Below are positions 7,694 through 14,761 of a stretch of 38,622 nucleotides of DNA, in pieces; within the stretch, counting starts at the first letter, position 1, and each line of letters begins with the position of its first letter. The notes beneath the pieces were generated by a model. The model did not search any database. It was not told the origin of the DNA and saw only the letters and a program-made list of their open reading frames with translations. Source of the DNA: Micrococcales bacterium 73-13. GTDB taxonomy: Bacteria > Actinomycetota > Actinomycetes > Actinomycetales > Microbacteriaceae. The DNA lies in assembly GCA_001898855.1 (NCBI GenBank), contig MKVN01000046.1:1112-39733 (forward strand), written 5' to 3'. The position numbers and the translations under genes were made by a program.

Positions 7694-10600
7694 GCGCTCA
7701 CCGCCTCGACGACGTGGATCGGGCAGAGCCCGCCGCCGCCCCAGCCGAGGCAGTGGGAGTCGGCGAACGCGACGAAGGTCCGACCGGCCATCCCCTCGGC
7801 CGCCTCGGCGATCCGCTCGGTCCAGTACCGGGCGCGCTCGGCGTCGAGCGGCAGCTGCGGGCGGATCGCGCGGCGGGCCCGGGGCGAGAGCACGACGAGC
7901 CGCGCGCCGCCCAGCTCGGCCCCGTCGACCGCGGTCGGGTCGACGCCCTCGATGGCGCCGGCCGCGAGCGCGAGCTGGTAGGTCGCGAGCTGGGGGTGGC
8001 CCTCGAGCTGGTCGCGGGTCTCGGCCCTGGACTCGGCCCCGGTCTTGAAGTCGACGACGACGATCCGGGCCGTCTCGTCCTCGACGACGCGCTCCACCCG
8101 GTCGATCCGCCCGCTCAGCACGGCCCGCTCGATCGCGAGCCGCAGCCGCGTCTCGCTCGCGAGCGTGCCGCCGCCGGCGGCCACGAGCCCGGCCTGGTAG
8201 TCCGCGAGGCGCTCGGCGATCGCCTCGGCGCGCTGCCATTCCTTGCGCTCGAGCCAGCCGCTCTCGAACTCGAGCTCGGGCCAGCGCGAGCGCAGCGTCG
8301 CCGCGATGCGCTCGCGGAGCACGCCGACCGGCTCCTCGGACCCCGCGATCGCGTGCGCCGCGTCGTGCACGATGGTGCCGAGGCTGGCCGCCGCCGATCC
8401 GGCATCGCCGCCGAGGTGCCGCAGGGCCCAGTGCAGCGGGCACTCGATGAACGTCCCGAGCTCCGAGGGATGGACCGGCACCTCCTCGTCGTCCGGCCGC
8501 AGCGGCGCGAGGGTGGTCGGCGGCGCGAGCCCGAACCAGTCGTCCGGGTGCGCGCCGGGCACGGCCTCGGCGGCGAGCCGCGCGAGCGCGGCCGCCGCGG
8601 CCGGGTCGCCGGTGCGCACGAGCTCCCGCCGCAGCCGGCCGACGAGCCCGCGGAGCGTGAGCGGCGCGACGGCGTCCTCGCCCAGCTCGGCCGTCGAGCA
8701 GTGCTCCGGGAGCAGCCGGACGAACGGGGACGGGGCGTCCTCCTCCCCCTCGACGCAGACCGCGACGACCTCGCCCGCCGCCTTCCCGATCGCCGCCGCC
8801 AGCAGCCGGAGCTCGTCGGAGAGCACCTCCCGCCGCCGGTCGATCGAGGCCGGGTCGATGCCGTCGGCCAGCTCGACGAGCTCCCCGGTCCGCAGCACCG
8901 AGCCGCGCACGCGCGGATTCGGCCAGACGCCCTCCTGCAGGTCGGCGATGAACACGACGTCGTACTCCTGGCCGATCAGGGCGGCCGGGGTGCCGACGGC
9001 CACCGCGGCCGGGCTCGCCCGGGGGGCGAGCGAGTCCTCCTCGACCTGGGCCCGCGCCCAGTCCTCGATGAAGCGGGCGGCCGAGCCGTCCGGCTCGCGC
9101 TCGACGTAGCGCTTCGCGGCCTCGAACACCGCGAGCACGCTGTCGAGATGGCGGTCGGCCTCGTCGGCCGCGAGACCGGTGCCGAGCGCCGCCGCGCCCC
9201 ACGACCGCTCGAGCCCGGAGCCCGCCCAGACGTCCCAGAGCAGCTCCTCGGCGGACCGGCCCGCGCGCACCCCGGCGACGGCCGCGTGCAGCAGACCGGC
9301 GACGCGGTCCGCGGCCCTGGTCTCGGGACGGGGCTCGAGCATCGCGAAGCCGCCCGGCGTCGCGATCGCCTCGGCGAGCAGCTCGGAGCCGCGGCGGACG
9401 TCGTCCGGGTCGTCGATCAGCGCCTGCCGGCGCAGCGCCGCCCGCAGGCGCCGGAGCGCGAGCGCGTCGAGCCGCCCGACGCTGCCGGTCAGCAGCAGCT
9501 CCGCACCGGCCGGGTCGACCGCGACGGTCCCGGTGCGGGCGCCGTCGATCGCGATGCGCAGCAGCTCGACGAGGCTCTGCACCGCCCAGTCGTCGCGCCG
9601 GACCTCCGAGATGCCGGCCCCCGCAGCCGGGACGTCGAGGCCGCGCAGCTCGCGCGCCAGCCGCGGCACCGATCCGCCGTTGCGCGCGACCACCGCCATC
9701 CGGCCCCAGGGCGTGCCGGCGACCGCGCGCTCGCGGATCGCCCTGGCGAGGAAGGCCATGAGGTCCGCCGCGTCGGCGACCGAGACGCTCAGCGCCCGGC
9801 CGCCGGGCGACGCCGCGGCCGCGGCCCGCTGCGGACCGGCGCCCGCGGCGCCGACGGCGCCGGTCACCGCGGCGAGCGCGGCGCGGACTCCGGCCGTCTG
9901 CCGGTGGGCCGTCGGGAGCACGAGGGGCGCCGGCCGGGGCCGGCCGGCCGCCGCCCAGAAGGCGGCCTCCAGGAACCCGCCGGGCGCCGCCCCGCGGAAC
10001 CCGCCCGTCGCGAGATCCGGGTCGCCGAGCGCGACGACCCGGGCGCCGCCGGCCGCGAGCGAGCGGACGAGCTCCAGCGCGCCGCGGCCGAGCTCCTGGG
10101 CGTCGTCGACGACCACCAGCCGCAGCCCCGCCGCCACGGGGTCGCCGGCCGCCGCGAGCTCCGCGGCGCGGCGCAGCACGTAGGCCGAGTCGAGCGGGGT
10201 GAAGCCCCGGTGCTCGAGCTCGATCCGCGCCGCCAGGGCGGGCAGGAACCGCGACATCGCGATCCACTCGGGCCGGTCCCGCTCGGCGCCCAGCGCGGCG
10301 ATCGCCTCCGGCCGCAGCCCGCGCTCGGTCGCCCGGGCGACGAAGTCGCGCAGCTCGCTGCGGAAGGCGGCGAGGCCGCGGACGGCGCGGCCGATCGAGG
10401 CGGGCCAGTAGCCGTCGGCATCCCGCTCGATCTCCTCGGCGAGGAGCTCCGCGACGATCCGGTCGTGGTCCGCCCCGGATACGTAGCGCGGCGGCGGGTC
10501 GCCGGCGGCCGCCGCCGCCCTGGCCACGATCCCGTGCGCGAGCGACGCGGCCGTGCGCGCCATCGGCCCCGGCGTCACGACGCCGAGCCGCGCGGCGATC

Positions 10601-10800
10601 CGGTCCCGCAGCGCGGCGGCGGCGCGACGGGACGCGGCGATCGCCACGATCGCGCCGGGATCCCAGCCGCGCGTCAGCACCCGCTCGGCGACGAGCTCGA
10701 CGAGCACGGAGGTCTTCCCCGTCCCGGCGGCGCCGAGCACGACGGCGTCGGCCTCGTCGGGCAGGGCGACGACCTGCTGCTGCACACAGTCGAGTTCCAC
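7690..10800 (-). CDS. adnA: AdnA helicase-nuclease subunit with degenerate motor
   Basis: A 1036-residue partner of AdnB. Walker A GAAGTGKT is at 23-30, motif II reads VDDAQE (231-236) and motif III is weakened (GDPDLATGGFRGA, 259-271). Motif V, normally HAAKGLE, reads GTPAALIGQEY (603-613), and the motif VI TRA arginine is missing (IGKA, 671-674), so ATP hydrolysis is doubtful here and AdnB probably drives the motor. The nuclease domain is intact: GTIVHDAAH (808-816), VVDFKTG (D917, K919) and QLATYQLAL. Cysteines at 787, 1017 and 1026 recall the iron-sulfur staple of AddB-type nucleases, but a fourth is not evident. Start: GTG at 10800, 7 bases after a TAGCGT -10, so leaderless; the open frame to 11058 runs through the divergent DUF3107 gene. 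Confidence 0.92.
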   Translation of the reverse strand: MELDCVQQQVVALPDEADAVVLGAAGTGKTSVLVELVAERVLTRGWDPGAIVAIAASRRAAAALRDRIAARLGVVTPGPMARTAASLAHGIVARAAAAAGDPPPRYVSGADHDRIVAELLAEEIERDADGYWPASIGRAVRGLAAFRSELRDFVARATERGLRPEAIAALGAERDRPEWIAMSRFLPALAARIELEHRGFTPLDSAYVLRRAAELAAAGDPVAAGLRLVVVDDAQELGRGALELVRSLAAGGARVVALGDPDLATGGFRGAAPGGFLEAAFWAAAGRPRPAPLVLPTAHRQTAGVRAALAAVTGAVGAAGAGPQRAAAAASPGGRALSVSVADAADLMAFLARAIRERAVAGTPWGRMAVVARNGGSVPRLARELRGLDVPAAGAGISEVRRDDWAVQSLVELLRIAIDGARTGTVAVDPAGAELLLTGSVGRLDALALRRLRAALRRQALIDDPDDVRRGSELLAEAIATPGGFAMLEPRPETRAADRVAGLLHAAVAGVRAGRSAEELLWDVWAGSGLERSWGAAALGTGLAADEADRHLDSVLAVFEAAKRYVEREPDGSAARFIEDWARAQVEEDSLAPRASPAAVAVGTPAALIGQEYDVVFIADLQEGVWPNPRVRGSVLRTGELVELADGIDPASIDRRREVLSDELRLLAAAIGKAAGEVVAVCVEGEEDAPSPFVRLLPEHCSTAELGEDAVAPLTLRGLVGRLRRELVRTGDPAAAAALARLAAEAVPGAHPDDWFGLAPPTTLAPLRPDDEEVPVHPSELGTFIECPLHWALRHLGGDAGSAAASLGTIVHDAAHAIAGSEEPVGVLRERIAATLRSRWPELEFESGWLERKEWQRAEAIAERLADYQAGLVAAGGGTLASETRLRLAIERAVLSGRIDRVERVVEDETARIVVVDFKTGAESRAETRDQLEGHPQLATYQLALAAGAIEGVDPTAVDGAELGGARLVVLSPRARRAIRPQLPLDAERARYWTERIAEAAEGMAGRTFVAFADSHCLGWGGGGLCPIHVVEAVSA

Positions 10801-10807
10801 GACCGCA

Positions 10808-10813
10808 ACGCTA
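10808..10813 (-). promoter_or_regulatory. -10 element of adnA
   Basis: On the minus strand TAGCGT is followed by 7 bases and the GTG start of adnA. No Shine-Dalgarno sequence is seen. A leaderless adnAB transcript is inferred. Confidence 0.55.
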
Positions 10814-10876
10814 TCCGGCACCCCGGACGTCGCTTCGCCTCCGGCGAACTCGGCCGCGCCGGGCCCGCGGCGACAG

Positions 10877-10882
10877 TACGCT
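10877..10882 (+). promoter_or_regulatory. -10 element of the DUF3107 gene
   Basis: TACGCT is followed by 6 bases and the GTG at 10889, without a Shine-Dalgarno sequence. With the adnA -10 at 10808-10813 it forms a divergent promoter pair inside 88 bases. Confidence 0.55.
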
Positions 10883-10888
10883 GATCCC

Positions 10889-11113
10889 GTGGAAGTTCGC
10901 ATCGGCATCGTGAACGTCGCCCGCGAGATCGGGCTGGAGTCCTCGCAGACGGCGGCGGAGATCGAGCAGCTGCTCGCCGACGCGCTCGCCTCCGGCGCCC
11001 CGTACGTGCGCATCGCGGACGAGAAGGGGAAGCGCTTCCTGGTGCCGACGGCGGGCATCGCCTACGTCGAGATCGGCGCCGAGGAGTCGCGCCGCGTCGG
11101 CTTCGTCGCCTGA
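10889..11113 (+). CDS. DUF3107 family protein
   Basis: A 74-residue protein matching the actinobacterial DUF3107 family: it opens MEVRIGIVNVAREI, has a central DEKGKRFLVPTAGIAYVEIG and ends RRVGFVA. It is predicted cytosolic, with no membrane segment or signal peptide. The function is unknown. In mycobacteria the corresponding small protein (Rv3208A, from memory) lies in the same neighbourhood as a ferritin-like gene and an RNA helicase gene, as here. The GTG at 10889 is chosen from the -10 element 6 bases before it and from the full family length. The gene is followed after 12 bases by a small membrane protein gene and probably shares its transcript. Confidence 0.88.
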   Translation: MEVRIGIVNVAREIGLESSQTAAEIEQLLADALASGAPYVRIADEKGKRFLVPTAGIAYVEIGAEESRRVGFVA

Positions 11114-11125
11114 CCGGCCGCCGCC

Positions 11126-11419
11126 ATGCAGATCCTCTACGCGATCGCGATGGCCGTGGTCATCGGCGTCATCGTCCGATTCTCGCTGCCCGAGCGGCGC
11201 AGCACCGGCATCGTGCTGGTGCCGGCGCTGGCCGCCGCCGTCGCGGCCGTGGTCTGGGCGCTGCTCGCCTGGATCGGCTGGGACTGGTCGAACCTGGCGA
11301 TCTGGCTGATCAGCCTCGGCGCGGCGCTCGTCGCCGCCCTGGCGCTCGCCCTGCTGGCGCCGGTGCTGCGCCGGCGCTCGGACGCGGCGTTCTTCGAGCG
11401 CGCCCGGCGCGCCGCCTGA
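11126..11419 (+). CDS. small three-helix membrane protein
   Basis: A 97-residue hydrophobic protein with three predicted transmembrane segments: about residues 3-17 (ILYAIAMAVVIGVIV), 27-49 (TGIVLVPALAAAVAAVVWALLAW) and 56-80. It ends in a basic tail (RRRSDAAFFERARRAA). The positive-inside rule places the SLPERR loop and the tail in the cytosol. I recognise no functional motif. It starts at an ATG 12 bases after the DUF3107 stop and is probably co-transcribed with it; it converges with the ferritin-like gene 13 bases beyond its stop. The coding assignment is good because of the hydrophobic pattern; the function is unknown. Confidence 0.72.
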   Translation: MQILYAIAMAVVIGVIVRFSLPERRSTGIVLVPALAAAVAAVVWALLAWIGWDWSNLAIWLISLGAALVAALALALLAPVLRRRSDAAFFERARRAA

Positions 11420-11432
11420 GCCGCGCGGGCGC

Positions 11433-12149
11433 TCAGGCGCTCAGGCCGAGCGCGTCCATCCGCCGGGTGTGCTGCGCGATGAGCTCCGAGAACGCCGGCT
11501 CGACCCGCTGCTCCTGCCCCGCGTCGCCCCGGCCGAGGCTCAGCGCGTCGCGCGCGACGAGCAGCGCGTCGCCGAGGATGCGTCGGCCCCACAGGGCCAG
11601 GCGCGGCGCGAGGCGCGGCTGCTCGGCCATCGCCTCCGCGAGCAGCTCGACGAAGGCCGCGTCCGCGGGCCGCGGCCGGTAGGCCTCCCGCACCCGGGCC
11701 GCGAGCTCGCCCGGCAGGCCTGCGGCGAGCGCCGCGAACAGGTCGTCCAGGAAGCCGCCCGCGAGGTGGCAGGTGAGCGCCGCCTCGGCCCAGTCGTCGC
11801 CCCGGGTGAGGCGCTGGAAGCGGTCGACCACGCCGCGATGGCGCTCCAGGGCCGCCCCTGCGTCGACGCCCAGCGCCTCCAGCTCGGCCATCACGGCGGA
11901 GTGCCGGGCGAGGGAGGCCGCGGTCGCCGCGGCGAGCGCCGCCTTGGCGCGGGCGGTCGGCACCAGCGCGACCGTGCGGGAGAGGTCCTCGAAGATGGTC
12001 AGCTGCACGTACGCCGCGCGCGCCAGGAATTCCTCCGGGGCCGGGGTGAACTCGTGCAGGTCGATCCGCGCGGTCGGCGGCAGCGGCTCCCGCGGACGCA
12101 GCCGCGGCGCGCTCACCGCCTTACGGCGGCGCCAGAACCACTCGACCAC
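11433..12149 (-). CDS. ferritin-like fold protein (MiaE-like)
   Basis: A 238-residue, mainly helical protein of the ferritin-like type found next to the RNA helicase gene in many actinobacteria (compare Rv3210c beside rhlE). Possible di-iron ligand positions lie in the helices IFEDLSRTVALV, ASLARHSAVMAELEAL and FVELLAEAMAEQ; the acidic and histidine residues are present but the classical ExxH pairs are not clean, so metal binding is uncertain. Related proteins are sometimes named tRNA-hydroxylase-like; I do not assert that activity. The usual longest start is a TTG at 12158, but that codon overlaps the TACGCT -10 element. The GTG at 12149, 8 bases after the -10, is preferred. It is divergent from the DEAD-box gene. 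Confidence 0.72.
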   Translation of the reverse strand: MVEWFWRRRKAVSAPRLRPREPLPPTARIDLHEFTPAPEEFLARAAYVQLTIFEDLSRTVALVPTARAKAALAAATAASLARHSAVMAELEALGVDAGAALERHRGVVDRFQRLTRGDDWAEAALTCHLAGGFLDDLFAALAAGLPGELAARVREAYRPRPADAAFVELLAEAMAEQPRLAPRLALWGRRILGDALLVARDALSLGRGDAGQEQRVEPAFSELIAQHTRRMDALGLSA

Positions 12150-12157
12150 GGGGAGCA

Positions 12158-12163
12158 AGCGTA
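12158..12163 (-). promoter_or_regulatory. -10 element of the ferritin-like gene
   Basis: TACGCT on the minus strand, 8 bases before the GTG at 12149. It overlaps the alternative TTG start, which argues against that start. Confidence 0.5.
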
Positions 12164-12189
12164 GCCGAGCGCGCGTCCGCGGGAGCCGT

Positions 12190-12213
12190 GTTCATTCCGC
12201 TGATAGAATGAAC
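12190..12213. promoter_or_regulatory. perfect 8-bp inverted repeat over the DEAD-box promoter
   Basis: GTTCATTC, 8 bases, GAATGAAC. The right arm and spacer contain TGATAGAAT, an extended -10 (TAGAAT, 12204-12209) that reads toward the DEAD-box gene. A protein bound to this palindrome would block the -10. It lies between this promoter and the ferritin-like promoter. The regulator is unknown. Confidence 0.55.
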
Positions 12214-12329
12214 CGGACCTCGGAAGCAGGGGTCCGGCGCCCGGAGTCAGGACAAGGGCGCATCAGTCGCCGGCGACGCGGGCCCATCGGGCCGCAGCGA
12301 CGCGGGCCTACCGACAGGCACCCAGCAAC
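12213..12329 (+). promoter_or_regulatory. structured 5' leader of the DEAD-box helicase gene
   Basis: From a transcript start near 12216 the leader is about 114 bases. It begins with a perfect 7-bp stem, CCGGACC (12213-12219) with GGTCCGG (12231-12237) around an 11-base loop, and later has GGCCC-ATC-GGGCC and a 12-base direct repeat GCGACGCGGGCC. Long structured leaders are common on RNA helicase genes that control their own mRNA; the role here is inference. Confidence 0.4.
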
Positions 12330-13832
12330 GTGACGTTCGCAGCACTCGATATCGACCAGGACATCGTCGAGGCACTCGCCTCGAAGGGCATCGCAGAGCC
12401 CTTCCCCATCCAGGCGCAGACCATCCCGCTCGGGCTCACCGGCCAGGACATCATCGGCCAGGCGAAGACCGGCACCGGCAAGACGCTCGGCTTCGGGCTG
12501 CCGCTCATCCAGCGGCTCGGGCCGGACCCGGCGCCAGGGGTCAAGGCGCTCGTCGTCGTGCCCACGCGCGAGCTGTGCATCCAGGTCGCCGAGGACCTCG
12601 ACCTGGCCGCGTCGAACCGTCCCACCAAGGTCACGGCGATCTACGGCGGCAAGGCCTACGAGGACCAGATCGAGGCGCTGAAGGACGGCGCGCAGATCGT
12701 CGTCGCGACCCCCGGCCGGCTCATCGACCTCAACCAGCAGCGGCTGCTCGACCTCTCCCACGTCGAGACGATCGTGCTCGACGAGGCGGACAAGATGCTC
12801 GACCTCGGCTTCCTGCCCGACATCGAGAAGATCTTCGCCAAGGTGCCCGAGGTCCGGCACACGATGCTGTTCTCCGCGACCATGCCGGGGCCGATCGTCG
12901 CGCTCGCCCGCCGGTTCATGAACCGCCCGATCCACATCCGCGCGACCGACCCGGACGAGGGCAAGACCCAGGCGAACATCAAGCACGTTATCTACCGGGC
13001 CCACTCGCTCGACAAGGACGAGGTGATCGGCCGCATCCTGCAGGCCGAGGGCCGCGGCAAGACGGTCGTCTTCACCCGCACCAAGCGCGCCGCCGCGAAG
13101 CTCGTCGAGGAGCTCAACGACCGCGGCTTCCCGGCCGTCGCCGTGCACGGCGACCTCAGCCAGGAGCAGCGCGAGCGCGCCATGGCGGCGTTCCGCGCCG
13201 GCAAGAAGGAGATCCTGATCGCGACCGACGTCGCCGCCCGCGGCATCGACGTCGACGACGTGACGCACGTCATCAACCACACGGTCCCCGACGACCCCGA
13301 CAACTACCTGCACCGCGTCGGCCGGACCGGCCGCGCCGGGAAGACCGGGATCGCGGTGACTTTCGTCGACTGGGACGACCTGCACAAGTGGCGGCTCATC
13401 GACAAGGGGCTCGAGATGGGCGTCGGGGAGCCGGTCGAGACGTACTCGAGCTCGCCGCACCTCTACGCGGACCTCGACATCCCGGAGGGGACCAAGGGCC
13501 GCCTGCCCGGCGCCCACGCGCCGGCGGTGCGCGAGGACGGGAAGCCGCGCAGCGAGCGGCAGGGCGGCGAGCGCCGTCGCACGCGCGGCGGGACGTCCGA
13601 GGCCGAGCGGCGCGAGGGCGGCGCCGACGGCGGCCGCGACAAGTCGCACCCGCGCCCCTCGGGACGCCAGTCGAGATCCGAACCGCACGTGCAGCACCAC
13701 TCCGGCCCCGAGACCGCCGGGCCGGGCTCCGCCGCGGTCTCGGCCGAGGGCGGGGACGCGCCCGCCAAGCGGCGCCGTCGCCGGCGCCGCCGCGGCGGCG
13801 CCCAGGACGCCGCCCTCCCTCCGACCGGCTGA
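12330..13832 (+). CDS. rhlE: DEAD-box ATP-dependent RNA helicase
   Basis: A 500-residue RNA helicase that remodels RNA or ribonucleoprotein. Motifs in order: Q motif FPIQAQTIP (25-33), I AKTGTGKT (45-52), Ia PTREL (78-82), Ib TPGR (127-130), II DEAD (151-154), III SAT (182-184), then HGDLSQEQRERAM, IV-V ATDVAARGIDV and VI HRVGRTGRAG. All are intact. The last ~110 residues are low-complexity and basic, ending in a run of arginines (RRRRRRRRGG), a typical RNA-binding tail. Start: GTG at 12330, giving the normal family N-terminus MTFAALDID; no clear Shine-Dalgarno sequence is present. Promoter, palindrome and a structured leader lie at 12190-12329. The position beside a ferritin-like gene matches mycobacterial rhlE (Rv3211). 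Confidence 0.93.
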   Translation: MTFAALDIDQDIVEALASKGIAEPFPIQAQTIPLGLTGQDIIGQAKTGTGKTLGFGLPLIQRLGPDPAPGVKALVVVPTRELCIQVAEDLDLAASNRPTKVTAIYGGKAYEDQIEALKDGAQIVVATPGRLIDLNQQRLLDLSHVETIVLDEADKMLDLGFLPDIEKIFAKVPEVRHTMLFSATMPGPIVALARRFMNRPIHIRATDPDEGKTQANIKHVIYRAHSLDKDEVIGRILQAEGRGKTVVFTRTKRAAAKLVEELNDRGFPAVAVHGDLSQEQRERAMAAFRAGKKEILIATDVAARGIDVDDVTHVINHTVPDDPDNYLHRVGRTGRAGKTGIAVTFVDWDDLHKWRLIDKGLEMGVGEPVETYSSSPHLYADLDIPEGTKGRLPGAHAPAVREDGKPRSERQGGERRRTRGGTSEAERREGGADGGRDKSHPRPSGRQSRSEPHVQHHSGPETAGPGSAAVSAEGGDAPAKRRRRRRRRGGAQDAALPPTG

Positions 13833-13879
13833 GCCCGCCGCCGCGCAGGACGACGCGGGGTGCGGTACGAGGGCGGGGG
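13833..13879. terminator. possible bidirectional hairpin between convergent genes
   Basis: The 47 bases between the DEAD-box stop and the PHP gene stop can pair CCCGCC with GGCGGG at the ends and CCGCG with CGCGG inside. There is no T tract, so it would be a GC-only terminator at best. Confidence 0.3.
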
Positions 13880-14728
13880 CTAGCGCGCCCGCTCCAGGAT
13901 GCGCGCGAGCTGTGCGGGGTCCGTGGTGTGCTCGCCGAGGCGGTTCGGCTTGCCCGCCCCGTGGTAGTCGGAGGAGCCGGTGACGATCAGGTCGTGCTCG
14001 TCGGCCCAGGCCCGCCAGCGCGGCAGACGGTCGGGGGCGTTGTCGCGATGGTGCAGCTCGAGGCCGGCGAGGCCGGCCGCGACCAGGTCGCGCACCTTCC
14101 GGTCGTCGAAGAGCGAGGACGGCCCGCGCGCGCCCGGATGCGCGATGACCGGCACGCCGCCCGCCCCGACGATGAGCTCGACCCCGGTCACCGGCAGCGG
14201 CGCCCGGTGCGGCTGGTAGTAGCCGCCGCGCCAGTTGAGGATGGTCCGGAACGCCGCCTCCCGGCTCGGCAGGATGCCCTTCGCGACCAGCGCGTCCGCG
14301 ATGTGCGGGCGCCCGATCGTGGCCCCCGGCGCCGCGCGCCCGATCACGTCCGCCCAGCTCAGGTCGTAGTCCTTCGCGATCCGTCCGACCATCGCCTCGG
14401 CCCGGCCGAGCCGCTCCTGACGGATCCTCGACATCTCGGCGAGCAGGTCGGCGTCCGCGGGGTCGACCAGGTAGCCGAGCACGTGCACGCTCGCGTACTC
14501 GAGCTGGGTGGACAGCTCGAGGCCGGGCAGCACGGTCAGGCCGGTGCCCTCGGCGGCCGCGATGGCCTCGGCCCAGCCCGCCGTCGAGTCGTGGTCGGTG
14601 ATCGCGACCGTGCCGAGTCCCGCCGCCAGTGCCGCGGCGACGAGCTCGGCCGGGGTCTCGGTGCCGTCCGAGACGACGCTGTGCGTGTGCAGATCGATGG
14701 GCCGCCCGCGCGCCGTGTCATCGACCAC
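13880..14728 (-). CDS. PHP domain metal-dependent phosphoesterase
   Basis: A 282-residue protein of the PHP (polymerase and histidinol phosphatase) fold, closest in layout to the TrpH/YciV group that hydrolyses 3',5'-nucleoside bisphosphates or trims RNA ends. Metal ligands are visible in order: DLHTHSVVSDG (H14, H16), ITDHDST (D45, H46), the glutamate of LPGLELS, the histidine of GRPHIAD, VIAHPGAR, and GSSDYHG near the C-terminus. Length is typical. Start: GTG at 14728, 6 bases after a TAGGCT -10, no Shine-Dalgarno. It is divergent from the EEP-domain gene with only 33 bases between the start codons, and convergent with the DEAD-box gene. The family is secure; the substrate is inferred. Confidence 0.88.
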   Translation of the reverse strand: MVDDTARGRPIDLHTHSVVSDGTETPAELVAAALAAGLGTVAITDHDSTAGWAEAIAAAEGTGLTVLPGLELSTQLEYASVHVLGYLVDPADADLLAEMSRIRQERLGRAEAMVGRIAKDYDLSWADVIGRAAPGATIGRPHIADALVAKGILPSREAAFRTILNWRGGYYQPHRAPLPVTGVELIVGAGGVPVIAHPGARGPSSLFDDRKVRDLVAAGLAGLELHHRDNAPDRLPRWRAWADEHDLIVTGSSDYHGAGKPNRLGEHTTDPAQLARILERAR

Positions 14729-14734
14729 CGTGCC

Positions 14735-14752
14735 AGCCTATTCGGCTAGTCT
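14735..14752. promoter_or_regulatory. paired divergent -10 elements of the PHP and EEP genes
   Basis: On the minus strand TAGGCT (14735-14740) lies 6 bases before the PHP start at 14728. On the plus strand TAGTCT (14747-14752) lies 9 bases before the EEP start at 14762. Only 6 bases separate the two hexamers. Confidence 0.55.
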
Positions 14753-14761
14753 CGCCGGGTC

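Noticed and set aside
7694-10267. Upstream extension of the adnB frame that would give a protein of 1948 residues.
   Set aside because: The added part is low-complexity shadow of adnA in another frame; the ATGA overlap at 7690-7693 and the AdnB N-terminus mark the true start.
10801-11058. Longer N-terminus for AdnA.
   Set aside because: It would run through the DUF3107 gene and both promoters and adds a serine-rich sequence with no family match.
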